The notes below the pieces were generated by a model that saw nothing but the letters and a program-made list of their open reading frames with translations, ran no database searches and was not told where the DNA came from. From assembly GCA_958347955.1 (NCBI GenBank), contig CATVXH010000019.1, positions 1 to 23,051 on the forward strand: a DNA stretch of 23,051 nucleotides, read 5' to 3'. A program made the position numbers and the translations under genes. The stretch's first letter is position 1. Each line of letters starts with the position of its first letter. The DNA comes from an uncultured Sutterella sp. Lineage in GTDB: Bacteria; Pseudomonadota; Gammaproteobacteria; Burkholderiales; Burkholderiaceae_F. This document shows positions 21,985 to 23,051 of the stretch, piece by piece.

Positions 21985-22520
21985 TGTTAGGACGGATTCT
22001 CTCGGCTGTTTTAACCCTCGCTTATCCTTTCGTCGTATTTTTCGGACTCAAATACTGGGGGCTTAACGCCCTCATTGTTTTGGTTCTCGCGCTCAGCGGC
22101 CTGAATTGCCTTTTCAAACCGGGCCGCTTTTCCGTTCTATTTTTTGCGTGCGCATCGGCGTTGTCCGCGACAAGTTTCATTACGGGCTTTAGCCTGCCTT
22201 TAAAACTGTACCCGGTGGCCGTTAACGCCACTCTTTTGGCCACATTTCTCTTCAGTCTTTTTTCAGAGCAATCGGCTATTGAAAGAATCGCCAGAATTCA
22301 GGATCCCGATCTTGCCCCCGAAGGGGTGCGCTATACCCGCAAGCTCACAATGATTTGGTGCGCCTTTTTCGTTTTTAACGGTTGCGTTGCCCTTTGGACG
22401 GCGGTGGCCGCCGATGAAGCCGTCTGGGCCATTTACAACGGCTTTATCGCTTATCTTCTGATCAGTTTTCTTCTGCTCGGAGAATGGCTGTATCGACGAT
22501 TTGTTCTCAAGAAACACTAA
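21984..22520 (+). CDS. Polytopic inner-membrane protein of aryl-polyene clusters (COG4648-like)
   Basis: 178 residues from the ATG at 21984 (GTG one codon earlier is possible). Five or six hydrophobic segments: about 5-23, 26-42, 50-70, 75-95, 125-145 and 148-165. A conserved cytoplasmic loop sits between (IERIARIQDPDLAPEGVR, then YTRKLTMIWCAFFVFNG). The IARIQxPDLPxxxxxYTRxxTxxW pattern is what I remember for the COG4648 membrane family found just before the acyl ligase in these clusters. Role unknown, possibly transport or anchoring of the pigment. Overlaps the carrier protein gene by one base. Confidence 0.82.
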   Translation: MLGRILSAVLTLAYPFVVFFGLKYWGLNALIVLVLALSGLNCLFKPGRFSVLFFACASALSATSFITGFSLPLKLYPVAVNATLLATFLFSLFSEQSAIERIARIQDPDLAPEGVRYTRKLTMIWCAFFVFNGCVALWTAVAADEAVWAIYNGFIAYLLISFLLLGEWLYRRFVLKKH

Positions 22521-22553
22521 AATTAGATAACCCGCTTTAACCTTTGGCCGATT

Positions 22554-23051
22554 ATGGATATCCTGGACGTACTCAAACACCGTGATCCCGACGCTGTTGT
22601 GGCGATTGAGAAAGATAAAGCGATCACGGCCTCGGCTTTTTTGGACGGAGTTGCCCGTTGGAGTCATTTTTTCCGGACAATGGGCTCGCCCAAAACAGTG
22701 CTTTTTTGCCAAAATCGGATCCGTTTTTGTCAGGCGCTTCTGGGCGCCTGGTGCGCCCGCTCCCTGGCCGTGCTGCCAAGCGACTTGACCGAGGCCACGC
22801 GCCGGCGGCTGGAAAAGGAAAATGCTTATTTTGTGCTCGATGATAAGCCTCTGATCAATGAGACAAAACCCGATGACATGTCAGGTCTCAGTCTTAGCTT
22901 CGATGAAGTGCTCGTTGAGCTTTTCACCTCAGGTTCAACCGGAGAGCCCACCCGGGTGCCGAAAACCCTCGCGCAGGTGCTGGCCGACATTGAATCGCTG
23001 GATGAGGACTTTCCTACCCGCGCCGCCCATGACGCCGTTGTTTACTCCACC
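22554..23051 (+). CDS. AMP-forming acyl ligase (5' part, runs off the window)
   Basis: 166 codons are visible, open to the last base. It begins MDILDVLKHRDPDAVVAIEK and reaches the adenylate-forming signature LFTSGSTGEPTRVPKTL at about residues 122-138, whose Ser/Thr/Gly-rich loop binds ATP. Enzymes here activate an aryl acid (4-hydroxybenzoate-like) and load it on a carrier protein. It starts 33 bases after the membrane-protein gene with no clear ribosome site close by. The end is cut only by the window edge. Confidence 0.85.
   Translation, partial: MDILDVLKHRDPDAVVAIEKDKAITASAFLDGVARWSHFFRTMGSPKTVLFCQNRIRFCQALLGAWCARSLAVLPSDLTEATRRRLEKENAYFVLDDKPLINETKPDDMSGLSLSFDEVLVELFTSGSTGEPTRVPKTLAQVLADIESLDEDFPTRAAHDAVVYST

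Noticed and set aside
1..23051. CRISPR array or rRNA gene
   Set aside because: No regularly spaced direct repeats and no conserved rRNA segments were seen.

Overview
The window reads as a chromosome segment of a Gram-negative betaproteobacterium. A gut Sutterellaceae-like Burkholderiales is my best guess. The grounds are secreted enzymes with ordinary Sec signals, a lipoprotein, a secreted C69 dipeptidase, a FixJ/LuxR-type regulator and the edge of an aryl-polyene-type fatty acid cluster. The species is inference; there is no rRNA or marker gene here.

Layout. Bases 1-3045 are a scarred, partly AT-rich accessory region. It holds a decayed nucleotide-kinase-like gene, half of an Asp/Glu racemase-like gene with its own terminator, an intact secreted DmpA-type aminopeptidase, and a cytosine-5 DNA methyltransferase fragment lacking both ends. 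Bases 3201-6854 form a tight four-gene operon: a small glycine-rich membrane protein, a P1B-type ATPase with SCA in place of the usual CPC, an Arg-rich HMA2-like membrane protein and a 102-residue membrane protein. A Fur-box-like sequence lies between its candidate promoter and first gene. I read this operon as a ferrosome (fez) iron-storage organelle locus, the most interesting system in the window.

Bases 6851-13768 are all on the minus strand: umuDC (translesion polymerase), periplasmic endonuclease I, a YjjG-like HAD nucleotidase, a secreted HSL-family esterase, a plasmid-style ParA with a ribbon-helix-helix partner, and glycerate kinase. An MmcQ/YjbR gene and a gene-poor AT-rich stretch follow on the plus strand. 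Next comes a hipBA module (15051-16536) whose HipA has lost its key kinase aspartates.

Bases 16732-19897 hold a long secreted C69 dipeptidase with a C-terminal extension, an orphan FixJ-type response regulator and a small lipoprotein, the first two with strong terminators. From 19929 to the window edge a compact operon encodes a ketosynthase-like chain-length factor, a lysophospholipid acyltransferase, two acyl carrier proteins, a polytopic membrane protein and the start of an AMP-forming acyl ligase. This is the characteristic start of an aryl polyene/flexirubin-type pigment cluster that continues beyond the window.
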